The translations under genes were made by a program, and so were the position numbers. Positions 1-10,016 of a stretch of 64,000 nucleotides of DNA are shown here, one piece after another (position 1 is the first letter of the stretch; each line of letters begins with the position of its first letter). Source of the DNA: Archegozetes longisetosus (Eukaryota > Arthropoda > Arachnida > Sarcoptiformes > Trhypochthoniidae); NCBI GenBank assembly GCA_018873245.2, contig JAEMBT020000007.1:3961129-4025128 (forward strand), given 5' to 3'. The notes under the pieces are model-generated. The model searched no databases. It had not been told where the DNA came from and worked only from the letters and a program-made list of their open reading frames with translations.

Positions 1-200
1 CAATTGAAGAACAACTTGGTTTCAAATCATATAAATCAGATTGGATTAATCATGTAATAATCATGTATTGAATACATTTATTGCTAATCAGCTAAATAAA
101 TTGTTCTATTGTTTACAATGTTAAGGCAAACGCATATAGTAAGTTAAATTTTCCAATGAAAAATTCAAATAAAAATCATATTTTCATATTAAAAACAAAT

Positions 201-274
201 TGTCAACAGTGTACGTGAACACGACCTTATTCCACTAGTAGTCATTACACTAACCACTAGGCCACTTGAGAAGT
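201..274 (-). repeat. tRNA-like sequence, probably a SINE head or tRNA pseudogene
   Basis: On the minus strand there is a good A-box match (TGGCCTAGTGGTTAGTG), followed about 35 bases later by a weak B-box-like stretch (GTGTTCACGTAC). I cannot fold a clean acceptor stem or anticodon arm, so this is not a working tRNA on what I can see. tRNA-derived SINEs commonly start with exactly this A-box wording. Confidence is low. Confidence 0.3.
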
Positions 275-573
275 TAAATAATCAACGCTTTTAAACTTAT
301 AGATTGAGCACCCTTTTCACTTTATTTATATTCTCTAAAATAGCTTACTTTAAAGTCAAATAAAACCAAATCAAAAGTTACATTAATCCTAGAGGGTCTA
401 CGGGTCAGTATTAGACTTTTTGGCACTCAACTCATCAAAAATTTGATTTCTTTAATCATAGTAGCGTTTGCCAGAAAAGTGCATTTATTGCGAATAACCT
501 AAAATCTGCTTCGATATAACTTTTGTCAAACCTTTACATAGAGTGGGATAAAATTCATTAATCCTTAGTGCAT

Positions 574-2117
574 ATAAAGTGAGCCAAAAGTCTGGCTTCG
601 ATTCTGCGGAGAGTTTTAACTCTTTTCTTATCTATTTCAATGATATGGACCTACAATTCATTTAGCGTTTGACGACTTTTTGAGTCTGAAACTAAATATA
701 ATGTTTAGAAACTGATCGGAGGAGCGGAGTTAACTCCAGAATAGTTTTCACATTTTGAGCAGAATTATACAATTAAAAAATTTTCGTCACTTTTTTATGC
801 AGTCATAAATAAGTAAAGCATTTTTCCGTCGAAATATATTGACTTAAAATTAATTCCCTGAAAAAAGGGTCAAAGAGAGCTCACTGAAGCCGGACGACTT
901 CAGGTGTTTCAGATGAGAAATGAAAGCAAACAATACCATACTATTGCCGAAAAGATGGGATACAGTCCCTCGTGTGTTTATAAAGTCGTGAAAATTATCA
1001 AATCTTTCGGAGCAACTCGTAATTTAATAAGAAGTGGCCGTAAACACTGTACACAAAGCGAACAACAGAATTGCAGCAAATGTGGCGAAAACTGGAGAAA
1101 ACTGGAGAATTACGGCCAAAGAAACCAAACAAGACCTGCAACCTGTGAATATCAATTGAAATGAATCTACAATCAATCGGCGATTAAGAGAAAAGCATTC
1201 TTTAGTGGAATTGCATGTAGGAGACCTACGATAAGTGAGAAAAATCTCATAAAAAGACTCGAGTTTACAGGAAACACATAAGTATGCCGCTGGTCTTCTG
1301 GAACGGGATTATTTGGTTCGATGAGTCGAAATTCCAGTTTATTAACTCGAAAAGACGAACTAGAGTGTGGGGAAAAAAACCAAGGAGGGCTTTACAAAGA
1401 CAAGATTACGGTTACTGTAAAATACTTTTCCTCTGTGATGGTTTGGGAATATATTCGGTCTCTGGTAACGGCAGTTTAGTCAAAGTAAACACTAAAATGG
1501 ATGCTAAACTTTATGTCCAAATTATTAATAACAATTTATACGTAAGTGCAGAACTTGTGAGAGTCAGGGATAAATTTACTTTTCAATCTGATAACGACCC
1601 AAAACACGCTTCACGTTTAGCGAAGGATTGGTTCGGAGAAAATGAGATCGAAACGATCAAATACCACCACAAAGTCCAAGCTTGAATATAATCTAACATT
1701 TGTGGGATGAACTGAACCGATCGATACTTCAATCCTCCTACAAATCTGTTGCAATATTCAACAAAGCTTTATTTGAAAGTTGGTAACTGATTGAACAAGA
1801 AGTGGTTGGTGAGAAATATTCCTAAACAACTAGAAAAAGCGAACGGAGGCAATACTTAATTACTAGTCATCAATTTATAGCGGAATTGGCCAACAACTCT
1901 AAGACTCACTAATATTTACTTAATTTCGACTAGAACTTTCTAATAAGAATTAAATTGTAACCAAACTACGATCCAATTTCGGTGGCTGTAAATCCCAGTT
2001 CTTGAAGACATAAATATACTACAAATTTGCGATATTGCATTTTAATTCCTAGTATTTAAGAGATAAATGAATTTTTATGAATTAGGTGATTGTTTCATAC
2101 TTTTGAGCAATAGTGTA
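574..2117 (+). mobile_element. Degenerate Tc1-like transposon
   Basis: This is a dead Tc1/mariner-superfamily element. The left end (about 574-605, containing GAGCCAAAAGTCTGG) and the reverse complement of the right end (2117 downwards, containing TTGCTCAAAAGTATG) are similar inverted ends next to TA dinucleotides. The span of about 1.54 kb is normal for Tc1. Inside lie a helix-turn-helix part and a DDE part of one transposase, broken by frameshifts and stops. The exact ends are my estimate, because the inverted repeats match only about two thirds of positions. Confidence 0.6.
850..1790 (+). pseudogene. Tc1-like transposase pseudogene
   Basis: The reading frame from about 850 gives a Tc1 helix-turn-helix region (ELTEAGRLQVFQMRNE, then IAEKMGYSPSCVYKVV). 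A frameshift follows near 1050-1070. The DDE half resumes near 1310 with WFDESKFQ, which holds the first catalytic Asp, and SDNDPKHASRLAKDWF holds the second. The third site, normally PIENLW in Tc1, reads NII-stop-HLW near 1690-1707, so the catalytic Glu codon is now TAA. Another frame change lies near 1400-1440, around the VMVW motif. The transposase cannot be functional. WDELNRSI and the rest of the C-terminal tail can still be read to about 1790. Confidence 0.75.
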
Positions 2118-2633
2118 AACCGTTTTATTAGATATAACCTAATTATGCAACAATAAGCTGCTGTTCTCAAATGGAATCTCGAACTTTTAGTTATTTGAGT
2201 TTTCATTTAAAACAGTACCAACGTCTCCACAGTGCCGGCAATCGCGATAATGTAACCAAATTCATGAAAAAAGATTTCAAAATTAGACAAATTCAATTGA
2301 AGACAATTGTCACATACGTTCATATTTCATTCGAACAAAATCAAGATATAATAGTATTGATTTTGAAAAAATCTTCAATGAAAAAGAGCATCAAATATCT
2401 GAAGACTCTTTTGACCGCAGGATAACAATAATTGTATTAAAAACTCAGAAAAATGACACGAAAAATCTTTACCATTCTATTGTTTTCCATCTAGTTGTAG
2501 TTACCATTTATTAAACACAATAAGTATTACATTTGAAATAACTTATACATTATTAACATTTTGAGTCAAAACTATAATTTGATTTAAATCAAAAAATTAA
2601 AGTTCTTTTTAATCTAATTCTAAAACTAAAGGC
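2118..2633. other. Intergenic, nothing recognised
   Basis: AT-rich spacer between the Tc1-like element and the 3' end of the Rieske gene. It contains one 84-codon open frame (2171-2425, +) with no motif I recognise. The last part should be the 3' untranslated region of the Rieske gene. Confidence 0.4.
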
Positions 2634-3846
2634 TTATCCAACAACAAGTGTGGAGCCATTGAACTCATGTTCGGGTATTTCAAGATTGAGAGGCGCCGGG
2701 CCTTTACGTATACGACCAGAAGCGTCGTAATGACTGCCGTGACAGGGACAGTAATACCCGCCGAAATCGCCCTGATTCGGAATCGGGACACAACCCAAAT
2801 GAGTGCAAACACCTATCAATACAAGCCATTCACCAGTTGGTGATCGTTTCTCATCTGTCTCTGGATCCCTCAAAGTACTTATATCCACAGCTCTTTCACG
2901 GGCTATTTCTTCAGCAGTTCTGCGTCGGACGAACACTGGTTTACCTTTAAATCAATTATATTTAAGGTAAAGTAATCGAGAGTTCATAATAAAATTATTG
3001 AAACTTATAAAAGACTGTTTTAGGTGTGAAATAAGTATGTAAATTGAAATCTGGATTAAAGTTTTGATTACCTCAAAATTAATCTAAAAAAAGGTTATCG
3101 AAAATTTCAAAAAATTGTTTAGAAATTAAAAGAATAAATATTTGGATTGATGTTGAGATGAAAGTTAAAAGGCTATAAAAGTAGTATTTGTAAAACCTCT
3201 CCACTTGACGGTCAAGTTCTTTCCCTCGGGAATAGCACTCAAATCGACTTCAATCTTAGCCAAAGCCAAAACATCTTTAGCTGGAGATAAAATTGAGACC
3301 AGTCCCTGGACTATAGCTTTTGAAGTGATTGCGGCCCCGACTCCAGCTCCAGCTGTTAATACATAAGTAAAAGCACGTCTGTTATCAACCGATTCATCAT
3401 TACGTTTGGTCGGATCTCTAGTTGATGGACGCCTATATGTCGTGAAGTCAGGGATCTTGAGGTCGGTGTGAGAATAGCGTAACTGTTGACCAACTATTTA
3501 GTGAATTCAAAACAAAGATAAATTCAATGATCAATTTAAACAATTATTAAATCAATGAACGGTTTGATCGTTACCTCCGACACCTGTTCCAACACTTAAT
3601 TGTCTTCTAATCAAAGAATTGCTTAACGAATAATGCGTTAAATTCGCAGGCGGCTTCGGTAATTGGCTATTGATAGGAATCGATTGGCATTCATAAGGAG
3701 TCACTTCTGGCAGAGTTTCCTTCTCGTTCTTCCGAATCACTCAACAGTGAAGTCAACGGGGCCGATATTTGTCTTCCGCCAGCTGATTGTGCTACACCTT
3801 TCAAGTACTGTGAAAGACCACATCCGCGACCACTCAATGATATCAT
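2634..3846 (-). CDS. UQCRFS1: Cytochrome b-c1 complex Rieske iron-sulfur subunit
   Basis: This subunit carries the 2Fe-2S cluster of mitochondrial complex III and passes electrons from ubiquinol to cytochrome c1 in the inner membrane. Exons on the minus strand are 3846-3575, 3493-3197 and 2944-2634. The first exon encodes a presequence-like region ([11 protein letters not shown]). The second encodes [17 protein letters not shown] and the membrane helix ([15 protein letters not shown]). The third has both cluster-binding boxes, CTHLGC and CPCHGSH, and ends in the family's usual LVVG. The splice boundaries at 3575/3493 and 3197/2944 keep frame. Within exon 1, however, the frame beginning at ATG 3846 runs into a stop near 3690, while the frame that joins exon 2 opens only after a stop near 3742. 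The three exons sum to 880 bases. Either one base is wrong or inserted, or a 34-base GT...AG stretch there is a tiny intron (880 minus 34 is divisible by 3). The start codon is therefore less certain than the rest. Confidence 0.93.
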
Positions 3847-3965
3847 TATTTATACCAATCTATGGAACCAATTGATTCGCAAGATTACTGCTATTTTTAT
3901 GTCTCAATGTTATGTCGACTTTGAGTTGATTTGTTTGTGAATATTTGAGTGAGATTTTAGGCGTA

Positions 3966-4289
3966 GAAGTCTATAAAAAGTTTCAGTAGAAGCGTATTGA
4001 AACGTTTTTGCATTCGTATTAGTCTAATGAACACTAGGCGGCACTCTTTCCATGCAGTATTTCACTAGCTGTAGTTCTTTGCAATAATGGTTTATCTTTA
4101 GTTATACATACTCGTGCTGATACGTCATTATTGCAGAGTAGAGTGTTTCTCCTATTAAGGTCACATAGAATATGAAGTTCAAATGTTGTAGTTTTAAGCG
4201 GCTCCGACCATTTCAGCCTTAGTGGCGCAACGGATAACGCGCTAGGCACGTTAGTCAAAGATTCCAGGTTCAACACTCCTAAACGGGTC
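3966..4289 (+). repeat. Repeat with tRNA-like 3' end, copy 1
   Basis: About 320 bases are related to 40548-40868 on the opposite strand. Shared landmarks in the same order are GTCTATAAAAAG, GTATTAGTCTA, AACACTAGG followed by GGCACTCTTTC, and finally a tRNA-like unit (4214-4289). The tRNA-like unit has an A-box (TGGCGCAACGG), a B-box with two extra bases (GGTTCAACACTCC), and a run of five T at 4292-4296 that could stop RNA polymerase III. Similarity ends right after the tRNA-like unit. The unit resembles tRNA-Arg most, but its stems pair poorly. Confidence 0.6.
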
Positions 4290-4786
4290 CTCTTTTTCAT
4301 AACACTTTTTTCTTTTGAATACTTTTGGGTCTTCTTCTTAAGTACAATATTGTTAAGTTTGATATGTGCTACGCTTCACAACAATCATTGCAAGTGATTT
4401 AACTTTATCCTATCATTTGCTTAATTAGTTAAACTAAACTAATGATTATATATTTAGCTCAAAGTTTAATGTGCAGCATCAATCATCTCCCTCATATACA
4501 ATTAGATCTCTTTCAGAGGTTTTTCAAGTCTTTGGTTGCCTTTTGAGACTTAAAGTCCCCTTACGAATTTAATCCTGAGAATTGCTTGTTTCTAAAGATC
4601 GGATAACTGCCTCACCTTAAATATAAATCTAATTAATTTATTAATAACTTTAATCTACTACTGGCTATAGTGGCAAAATATATTTGACGTAATTTATTTA
4701 TAGTGTTATTTTGTGGCCAAACACATGCTTATCTGTGCTAAAACCTGTGTTTAATTTCAATTAAATTGAATAATAGATCAATAGAA

Positions 4787-5194
4787 ATGACATCTCCCTC
4801 GGGTCCAAATCAGAGCATTTCAAGTGAGTGTGAAGTGACTCTAAACGATCAAAAACTGATTAATAGATTCGCAAGACTTAATGCCAAATGCGAAGAATTA
4901 CAAGCCGATATAAACCAAAAGATGAGACAATTGGAGAACATCGAGGAAGCAATTAATGAACTGGTGGTTGCAGACAGTGAAGATATTTACGTACAGTCAG
5001 GTGAAGTATTCGCGCATTTGGATGGGGATTCAGCTAACGATTTGTGCGAAGACAAGAAAAAACAATTAGAAAGTAATGTCAATCATATCAAGTCATCTCT
5101 GGATCAAATGAAAGAAGAAATGTCACAAATCAAAGTTATTCTTTATGCCAAGTTTGGCAATAACATTAATCTTGAATACGATGACGAAAATTGA
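4787..5194 (+). CDS. PFDN4: Prefoldin subunit 4
   Basis: A beta-type subunit of the hexameric prefoldin chaperone, which captures unfolded actin and tubulin in the cytosol and hands them to the chaperonin CCT. The single exon encodes 135 residues, matching the family length of about 134. The family order is clear: the VTLNDQKLINRFARLNAKCE helix, a coiled-coil segment (LQADINQKMRQLENIEEAIN), the central beta-hairpin region (GEVFAHLDGDSAND) and a second coiled coil (LESNVNHIKSSLDQMKEEMS). The C-terminus is acidic (EYDDEN). I chose the ATG at 4787; the open frame extends upstream only to a TTG at 4766. An AATAAA at 5520-5525 may be its polyadenylation signal. Confidence 0.94.
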   Translation: MTSPSGPNQSISSECEVTLNDQKLINRFARLNAKCEELQADINQKMRQLENIEEAINELVVADSEDIYVQSGEVFAHLDGDSANDLCEDKKKQLESNVNHIKSSLDQMKEEMSQIKVILYAKFGNNINLEYDDEN

Positions 5195-5601
5195 GATGAC
5201 TTGTAATTAATGCTATTTTTTCTCATACTTAATTATCAAAACTTATGCGTCAAAATTTTTTTCTATTTATCATTTGACCGAAACTGGAGTCTAAGAGGTT
5301 TCAGATCTTTATTCCACGAGTTTAAGTCTTGTTTGGAATATTGAATCAGGATTAATAAACTTATCTGTTTTTGTCTGATTTAATGGAAGTGATAACAGAT
5401 TATCTAATTTTTGATTGAAGGCGTATTTCATTACATTTTGCTAATTTATTGTAATCTAACTGTTGCTCTGAAATACCTTTAAATTGTGTTGCCCTTCATT
5501 TTCAAATGATATTTTGAACAATAAATTGTTAAAGTTCTCTGACAGTCAACCTCTTAAATAGTAAATAAGTTTGTGATCCATACCCGAATTGTAGTTAGAA
5601 A

Positions 5602-6078
5602 ATGGGAACATCTGTGAAGTGTTTACTTTCATTATTGGTTCCCGCGTTATGTCTATTAACTCTATCAGTTGTGATCAGTTCTATTTTGTGTATTCGAGGC
5701 TTTTTCCAAGACTCACAATTGGGTATATACTTGGGAATCATGGGCTGCACTAATGTTATTGCGACTTTAGGAATATTATCCACTTTCAAAAATACTGATC
5801 GGATTGAGTCCAAAGAGTGCAATACCTTCACGCAATGGTTTCTATTTATTGGTTGGTTTGTAGTTCTTGTGTTGTCCATTGTTCAAATGGCTCTTAAGAT
5901 GAAAGCCAGTGATTTATATGATGCGATGTTTTACTACGCTGTTGTTAACATGATCTCAACTTCTTTATTAATGGTTCCTGTTCTTATGATACTTATTCAA
6001 GAGCTTCCACTTTCTTGTTTTAAAAGTAATAGTAATAATACTCAAGTTATAGTAGAAAGTGTTACGGTTGGAAATTAA
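5602..6078 (+). CDS. Four-helix membrane protein, tandem family copy 1
   Basis: A single-exon protein of 158 residues that I do not recognise. Four hydrophobic segments are visible, at roughly residues 8-32, 39-61, 76-97 and 108-132, giving a tetraspan layout. The first loop lacks the cysteine pattern of tetraspanins or claudins. A short polar tail ends in VESVTVGN. The next gene is a clear relative: GIYLGIMGCTNV corresponds to its NLGVFCIVNF, and FYYAVVNMISTSLLM to its FYSSIFNMISTALFM. Two decayed relatives follow. The ATG at 5602 is the first in frame, and an AATAAA at 6126-6131 lies just past the stop. The MARVEL superfamily has a similar outline, but I see no diagnostic residues. Function unknown. 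Confidence 0.7.
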   Translation: MGTSVKCLLSLLVPALCLLTLSVVISSILCIRGFFQDSQLGIYLGIMGCTNVIATLGILSTFKNTDRIESKECNTFTQWFLFIGWFVVLVLSIVQMALKMKASDLYDAMFYYAVVNMISTSLLMVPVLMILIQELPLSCFKSNSNNTQVIVESVTVGN

Positions 6079-6125
6079 TAGGCTCAAATGACATTTTTAT
6101 TCTTTATAAGCTTTATAACAGTCTA

Positions 6126-6131
6126 AATAAA
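6126..6131 (+). terminator. Polyadenylation signal AATAAA
   Basis: A canonical hexamer 48 bases past the stop of the first four-helix gene. Confidence 0.5.
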
Positions 6132-6360
6132 CGATAGCATATTGCCAACATAAATGAAAAAGAGATGATATCATGTTATTTTATTTCTAATTGGGGGCTT
6201 ATTCACGATACGATCAATAGATTTAATAAGGCAATAACGATTTGTTATTCAATTTATACATTGAGTTACATTAAAAGTAAGTCACTGTTTATGCGTCGAA
6301 TCGAATTGAAACACATAAAACTGTGAGTCTTCAAATTCATAGTATTGCTTTGTTGAGGAA

Positions 6361-6801
6361 ATGAGCAAAACTGTTCAAGATCTAGTTAACTATTATTTGG
6401 TTTCAACTTCACTGTTAACTTTTCTGAGTTGTGCGCCGTCTACAATAGCTTTTATAGATGGAAGTAAATTGGGCACAAATTTAGGAGTTTTCTGTATTGT
6501 TAACTTCTCCATAACCTTAACCTTGACCTTATTGATGGAATTTAGAGAAGTTGTTCCCAATCAAAAGTTTGACTTGTTTATCAAATGGGTTTTTGCAATA
6601 ACCTGGTTCATTTTGCTCTTGATAGAAATCACTGAAATGGCTATCGAACAAAGAACTAGTTCTTTGGATACAATTGTTTTTTATTCATCTATTTTTAATA
6701 TGATCTCGACTGCATTATTCATGATTTTAATTCTGAAAAGTCTTACTCATGGATTTCCGTCACTTCAATATCCTCGAAAATCAAACAATTGTTACGATTG
6801 A
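6361..6801 (+). CDS. Four-helix membrane protein, tandem family copy 2
   Basis: A single-exon protein of 146 residues, paralogous to the gene 280 bases upstream. It has the same four hydrophobic segments and the same conserved stretch before helix 4 (FNMISTALFMILIL). It also shares DGSKLGTNLGVF with DSQLGIYLGIM of copy 1, and a K-W-aromatic start of helix 3. It lacks the VESVTV tail and ends in NNCYD. An AATAAA lies at 6913-6918. No function can be assigned. The two intact copies are diverged, so the duplication is not recent, and both keep full-length frames. Confidence 0.68.
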   Translation: MSKTVQDLVNYYLVSTSLLTFLSCAPSTIAFIDGSKLGTNLGVFCIVNFSITLTLTLLMEFREVVPNQKFDLFIKWVFAITWFILLLIEITEMAIEQRTSSLDTIVFYSSIFNMISTALFMILILKSLTHGFPSLQYPRKSNNCYD

Positions 6802-6912
6802 AAACTAATTACTTTGATTCTATTTATCTAAAACTTTATCGCATCTAATTATTTATGTGATGACTGATAAATATCTTACATCGTGTATATCTCTCGACAA
6901 ATATTTATAGCG

Positions 6913-6918
6913 AATAAA
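6913..6918 (+). terminator. Polyadenylation signal AATAAA
   Basis: A canonical hexamer 112 bases past the stop of the second four-helix gene. Confidence 0.4.
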
Positions 6919-7187
6919 TATTTCAAAATAACTTTTTTTATGAAGTTATTCATCACTTGACTCAATATAAGATAATTCGTTTTGAATTTAACCAAAGCGA
7001 TAGTATATCTCATTTCAAATAAACTTTTAATTGTTTATTGTAATAACAATTAGTCATTATCATACCTGAGTTTTGTTTATTGATCGTTCATTAATGATAA
7101 ATGTTTGAGGTAACAGTTTGATTGCTGTGAATCAGTCCTAATTTGTTCAATTCAGGCTCTGATTATTCTTTGCTATCGTTCAGGAAA

Positions 7188-7635
7188 ATGGCAAAACTTT
7201 TTGATTCACAATTGATTATTGTACTTATTTTATTGTTATATCAGTTCATGTTTTATTATGCGAGATTTTATCTACTATAAAGAATTTTATATAATTATTT
7301 AGTACTTGTGGGTCTTTTGAATGGCCTAATAACTTCGTTTTCGGTAACTATATTTGCAAAGTCTGATGAAAATTCTGAGAAATTTTAGCTTTTATCCTGT
7401 TGAAACTCTGTTGATCTCTGGTTTATCTTTCTTCTGATTGGAACCATTAAAACAGCTCTTAAAACGAAAGTCACTGGTTTGGGTGAATCGATCTTATATC
7501 AAAGCTATTGTTAAAGCTGTCTCAACTGCTCTCTTCATGACTTACACAGTTATAAATTCTTAGAAAATTTGCATCACTGGCTAGTTTGAGAAGTAGTAAA
7601 GTTAATGTTGTAAAAAGTGTTACGACTAGAAACTA
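7188..7635 (+). pseudogene. Decayed four-helix protein copy 3
   Basis: It begins with an ATG followed by AKLFDSQLIIVLILLLY. After stops and frame changes it continues with LVGLLNGLITSFSVTIF, IGTIKTALKTKVTGL and ESILYQS, which line up with helices 2-4 of copy 1 (MALKMKASDLYDAMFYY). The end, VKSVTTRN-stop near 7615-7635, mirrors copy 1's VESVTVGN-stop. At least three stops interrupt it, so it is a pseudogene unless short introns hide there; I see no convincing splice sites. Confidence 0.7.
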
Positions 7636-7984
7636 ACTGTTTTGAACAACCAACTTTGTTTTGTTGTTCAGTTCTAGCTTGAGAAGCACTCAAGTCAAGC
7701 TTTTCATCAAATGTTTCAATCACTTGATAAAGAATTCTACTTCAGTTCAATCAAGATCGTAGCAAATTACTTGATTTGTAAGCGAAAGTGATTCCATTGT
7801 TGTTTATCAATTGTTCATTGCAATAATGACTGATGTTTTAAGTTATAATTTTGTTAAATTACACTAGAAGCCATTTCAGATTTATAAACCTTATTGATCA
7901 ATTTAATCTAATAAAATCCTTTGCTCTTAAGCCTATCCAATAAAGTTTTGACAGCTTTGAAGTATCATTGAGAAAATTGAAAAA

Positions 7985-8450
7985 CTATTTGATTATGTAT
8001 TCTATCAATTAATATTGCATTATTAACAAGTCTGGCAAGTTCTTTCATGTTAGTCAGAGACTTTGTTGATGGCACTCAATTCAGTATCTTTTTAGGAATA
8101 AAGGGCTCCATTAACTTAAAATAAATTTAGTTTTATTAGTGAAAATCAAAAATACTAATCAGCCTGGTTCTCGAAAGTTTGACCTTTTATCGAGTGGTCT
8201 TTATTGATCCTTTGGTTGAATTTTTACTTTCTGGAGATCTGGGAAACCTCTAGAGAAATGGCCAAAGATTTGGATTGGTTTTTGTTTTATACTGCATTAA
8301 CTAGTTTTTGCTCAAGTACTTTGTCCATGGGTTTGGTTTTTGTGATTCTTATCAAACATTATCCATCACTGCTAATCTAACTAATAAAATTCCAGTAGTA
8401 GAAAGTGTTACGGTTGAAAAATGCAATCGATTAGTTGATACTCAAATGTA
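7985..8450 (+). pseudogene. Decayed four-helix protein copy 4
   Basis: Fragments in family order are RDFVDGTQFSIFLGIKGSIN (compare copy 1's FFQDSQLGIYLGIMGCTN), then AKDLDWFLFYTALTSF and MGLVFVILIKHYPSL, and VESVTVEK near 8396-8420. Several stops and frame changes break it. The gene order of four relatives on one strand is strictly head to tail. Confidence 0.65.
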
Positions 8451-9979
8451 AAAAATCTCTTATAAAATGAATAAAATTTGTAAAACTTTTGCAACCAATC
8501 AACGGTCTTATGAACTCAATAGACTGTTGTCTCGTACACATAAAATTGGCTGAAAAAAGTTGATACTAGCGAAGCTCGTAAATTAGATAAATTATTTAAA
8601 TTATTGTGAAAAGATAAGTGAGTAGATTATTTGAGATGCATATAAATTAGTGCTTAAATATTCAGTTGCGATGCCTTAGATCACTTCGAGACTAAAGTCA
8701 TCGAAAGCTTGTTTAAAAAAATTCCGGAGAATAAACGAAACATTGTATTACATGCTAAAGAACTTGAATAGATCGAAATTTTTATGGCTAAAAATAAAGT
8801 AATGTATATGATATGAAACAACATATCCGGTATTAATCATTAATAACTGCTGTTACTATTAATACTGAATTCAATGTTAAACGTATTAATCAAATGCATT
8901 TGATGTTAACCTTATAATCAAATTTCATTAACTAAAGTGTAACCTTTGAAAGTGTGAGAAAACTATTACAAACTATGACCACATAATGCACGGAAAATGT
9001 TTTTCTTATAACATGGGCTGATTCACTTCTTTTGTACCCCTATTGATATATTCTCTCAGAAATGATTCATTAATAATCAAGTTTGTTGAATACAAGTCAT
9101 TCTTTGAAGCATGATTCTCTAACTTTGTTCGCTAAAAATACTAATTTATTAAAAGATAATCAAGTTGCAGTCAGACCAAATAGAAAAAGTTCAATTAATT
9201 CATTTGTTTATGTCTCGGTAACTTTTTGGTCTCATATATTATTAAGCAGCGTTAATAATTAAACGCTAAATTTTTTCCAATATTTCATTTTGAAGAAAAT
9301 TAAATGTCTGAATCAGACATTCTCTTAAATTCAAAACCATAAATATTAGATTTCGTTACATTTCTAAAACCATTCTTCAATGTATTGATCGAAAAGATAA
9401 GGCTAGGTCAGCCTTGGTTTTGAACTTATTGGTTGAAAAATCAACTCGAGTATGAATTTTAAAACTTAGTAAAAAAAATTCAAGCAATGATCAAAAGATG
9501 AACAACTGGTTACCAACTAAGAAAGCGTTCATGACTCTCATAGCCATAGTTAGTTTATATGAATTTATTACTATCGTTAAAAACATAATGACAATAATTG
9601 ATTAAAGTGTATAATAAAGTGATCCTTCGCGTGAATGTATCAAAAAGAGAAGTTTCATTAATAAAAAGTAATGTATTCAAAGGCAAAATGCGATAAAAAA
9701 CGACTCGTCTTTTCACACGATAAATACCTTGAATATAGCTCATAGAAATAGAAGAGCCAAGTTTGATAGTAATGACATTTAATGGCATTTTGTAGGTTTT
9801 AAAAAGATAGTGAGCAATGCGTGAAAGTGTTATTGTCAGGAGTAGAAAGTGATTGCCATTAGCAACAATGGTATGACTGAAATATACCATCTATTCGTCA
9901 CATCCGTACCACAAAACTCAATGTGAGTCAGAGAAAGAGATAGATAATAGTGGAGAGAGTCAGGCAAGAGAGAGCGAAG

Positions 9980-9981
<2 letters not shown>
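8451..9981. other. Intergenic, nothing recognised
   Basis: AT-rich spacer. A 111-codon open frame on the minus strand (9555-9890) has no recognisable motif and an unstructured hydrophobic composition. I do not call it a gene. Confidence 0.4.

Positions 9982-9982
<1 letters not shown>

Positions 9983-10012
<30 letters not shown>
9983..10012. repeat. GA dinucleotide microsatellite
   Basis: About 15 AG units about 970 bases upstream of the G-alpha-o start codon. GA runs near arthropod promoters can bind GAGA-type factors, but that role is only a possibility here. Confidence 0.85.

Positions 10013-10016
<4 letters not shown>

Noticed and set aside
2171..2425. 84-codon plus-strand open frame
   Set aside because: It has an ATG and no stops, but no motif, AT-rich codons and no splice context. 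Chance frame more likely than a gene.
9555..9890. 111-codon minus-strand open frame
   Set aside because: No recognisable domain, and isolated. Its sequence matches nothing else in the window.
9983..10012. Possible CRISPR-like or tandem array
   Set aside because: It is a simple GA microsatellite. No spaced direct repeats of CRISPR type occur anywhere in the window, which is eukaryotic.
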